This document shows positions 14,407-14,698 of a DNA stretch of 14,698 nucleotides, piece by piece. A program made the translations under genes and the position numbers. The first letter of the stretch is position 1, and each line of letters begins with the position of its first letter. The notes under the pieces are model-generated. The model was given only the letters and a program-made list of their open reading frames with translations, made no database searches and was not told the DNA's origin. Source of the stretch: a bacterium (GTDB lineage: Bacteria; UBP15; UBA6099; DSWB01); NCBI GenBank assembly GCA_020061125.1, contig JAGUYV010000126.1, forward strand, positions 1-14,698, written 5' to 3'.

Positions 14407-14432
14407 GGGCGGGGTCACCGCACCCCGCCGCT
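14407..14432 (+). repeat. REP5 palindrome
   Basis: Identical 26-bp core, foot GTAG, 95 bp after REP4. Confidence 0.85.
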
Positions 14433-14558
14433 CACAATGACCGCAGGGCGGCACACCCCTGTCCGGGCGCGACGCATGTTTGCATGGCTCACAATGGCTT
14501 TATTTGATCTTCAATAACAATATTTATCAAACAACCGAACAAGCGGAGGGGAAAACAC
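14433..14558. other. degenerate third spacer and leader of last lipoprotein gene
   Basis: After REP5 the spacer begins again (AATGACCGCA, then GTCCGGGCG) but decays by about 14490, as if a further 95-bp unit had eroded. Next comes an AT-rich stretch with a spaced inverted pair TTTGAT (14503-14508) and ATCAAA (14526-14531), which may hold the promoter of the following gene; no good -35/-10 pair is evident. GGAGGGG (14545-14551) is the ribosome site. Confidence 0.45.
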
Positions 14559-14698
14559 ATGAAACGCACAACCACTTCATACTTGATGCTCATGGTATGC
14601 GCCGGACTTCTGCTCCTGGCCGGATGCGCCGGGGGCGGCGGGGGCGCGCCCGCGGTTGACCAGGCCCAGGCCGCGGCCCAAGCCACCATCAGCGGCAA
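14559..14698 (+). CDS. lipoprotein N-terminus (3' partial)
   Basis: First 46 codons of a gene cut by the window end. MKRTTTSYLMLMVCAGLLLLAGC is a clear lipoprotein signal with lipobox LLAG-Cys23, followed by a Gly-run linker and an Ala/Gln-rich stretch. GGAGGGG lies 7 bases before the ATG. The start of the mature part (Cys, Gly-rich linker, then ATISG) resembles the lipoprotein at 12076-13347, so another carboxypeptidase-regulatory-like protein is possible. The function cannot be told from this fragment. Confidence 0.8.
   Translation, partial: MKRTTTSYLMLMVCAGLLLLAGCAGGGGGAPAVDQAQAAAQATISG

Larger units (their letters stand above)
13402..14435. mobile_element. REP/RAYT locus: transposase gene between duplicated palindromic repeats
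   Basis: A REP-associated tyrosine transposase gene sits between two direct copies of a 157-bp segment (13402-13558 and 14279-14435), offset by 877 bp, with an inverted fifth palindrome close behind the gene. By eye the copies differ at about 11 positions. This is the arrangement of RAYT genes with their own REP/BIME elements. It is not a classic insertion sequence, since no inverted-repeat ends or target duplication were found. Confidence 0.8.
14279..14435 (+). repeat. right copy of 157-bp REP-containing direct repeat
   Basis: Contains REP4 and REP5 with the same 95-bp period and a nearly identical spacer as the left copy. Both feet are GTAG. Confidence 0.85.

Noticed and set aside
13402-14435. 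CRISPR-like array of regularly spaced palindromes
   Set aside because: The 69-bp spacers are near-identical copies, orientation is mixed, there are only five units and the gene beside them is a RAYT transposase, not cas.
14485-14500. Possible sigma-54 site TGGCTCACAATGGC before the last lipoprotein
   Set aside because: The spacing between the GG and GC elements is one base short, which normally abolishes sigma-54 use.
13990-14517. Open frame of 175 codons downstream of the transposase
   Set aside because: It overlaps the transposase end and translates the REP palindromes; no ribosome site and no protein-like composition.

Overview
The window is GC-rich, with densely packed genes on both strands. 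It carries many secreted or lipid-anchored proteins with Gram-negative-style signal peptides and lipoboxes, one predicted outer-membrane barrel protein, two-component parts, a formate/nitrite channel domain, a clear sigma-54 promoter and a REP/RAYT repeat locus. This fits a Gram-negative, probably anaerobic or facultative bacterium outside the well-studied genera. A deltaproteobacterial or Hydrogenedentota/PVC-like lineage is a guess; nothing here fixes the taxonomy.

Layout. Positions 3-1277 (+): 3' part of a PhoR-like sensor kinase whose start lies outside the window. 1325-4033 (+): a sigma-70-type promoter, a secreted FecR-domain protein and a secreted protein resembling alpha/alpha-barrel (six-hairpin) proteins, probably one transcript. 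4034-4472: an AT-richer intergenic region ending in a promoter with a CRP/FNR-like dyad. 4473-5186 (+): an unrecognised cytosolic protein with a proteasome-like (Ntn-hydrolase) pattern, closed by an intrinsic terminator. 5281-8680 (-): a sigma-70-type promoter followed by a secreted metallophosphoesterase, a secreted transglutaminase-like protein that lacks its catalytic Cys, and pyrE, all closely spaced.

8698-10930 (-) is the most unusual part. A sigma-54 promoter with an upstream dyad precedes a response regulator that has a non-DNA-binding C-terminal domain. Its own intrinsic terminator follows. Then comes a gene that fuses a CheY-like receiver domain to a complete formate/nitrite (FocA/NirC) channel, behind a leader with two identical UUCG hairpins and ending in a strong terminator. 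The simplest reading is an anion channel gated by phosphorylation, with a related response regulator next to it.

11196-13347 (+): a promoter, a predicted outer-membrane protein and a lipoprotein with carboxypeptidase-regulatory-like repeats. 13402-14435: a REP-associated tyrosine transposase gene flanked by five copies of a GTAG/GCAG-footed palindrome, arranged as a 157-bp direct repeat on both sides plus one inverted copy. 14559-14698 (+): the start of another lipoprotein gene, cut by the window end.
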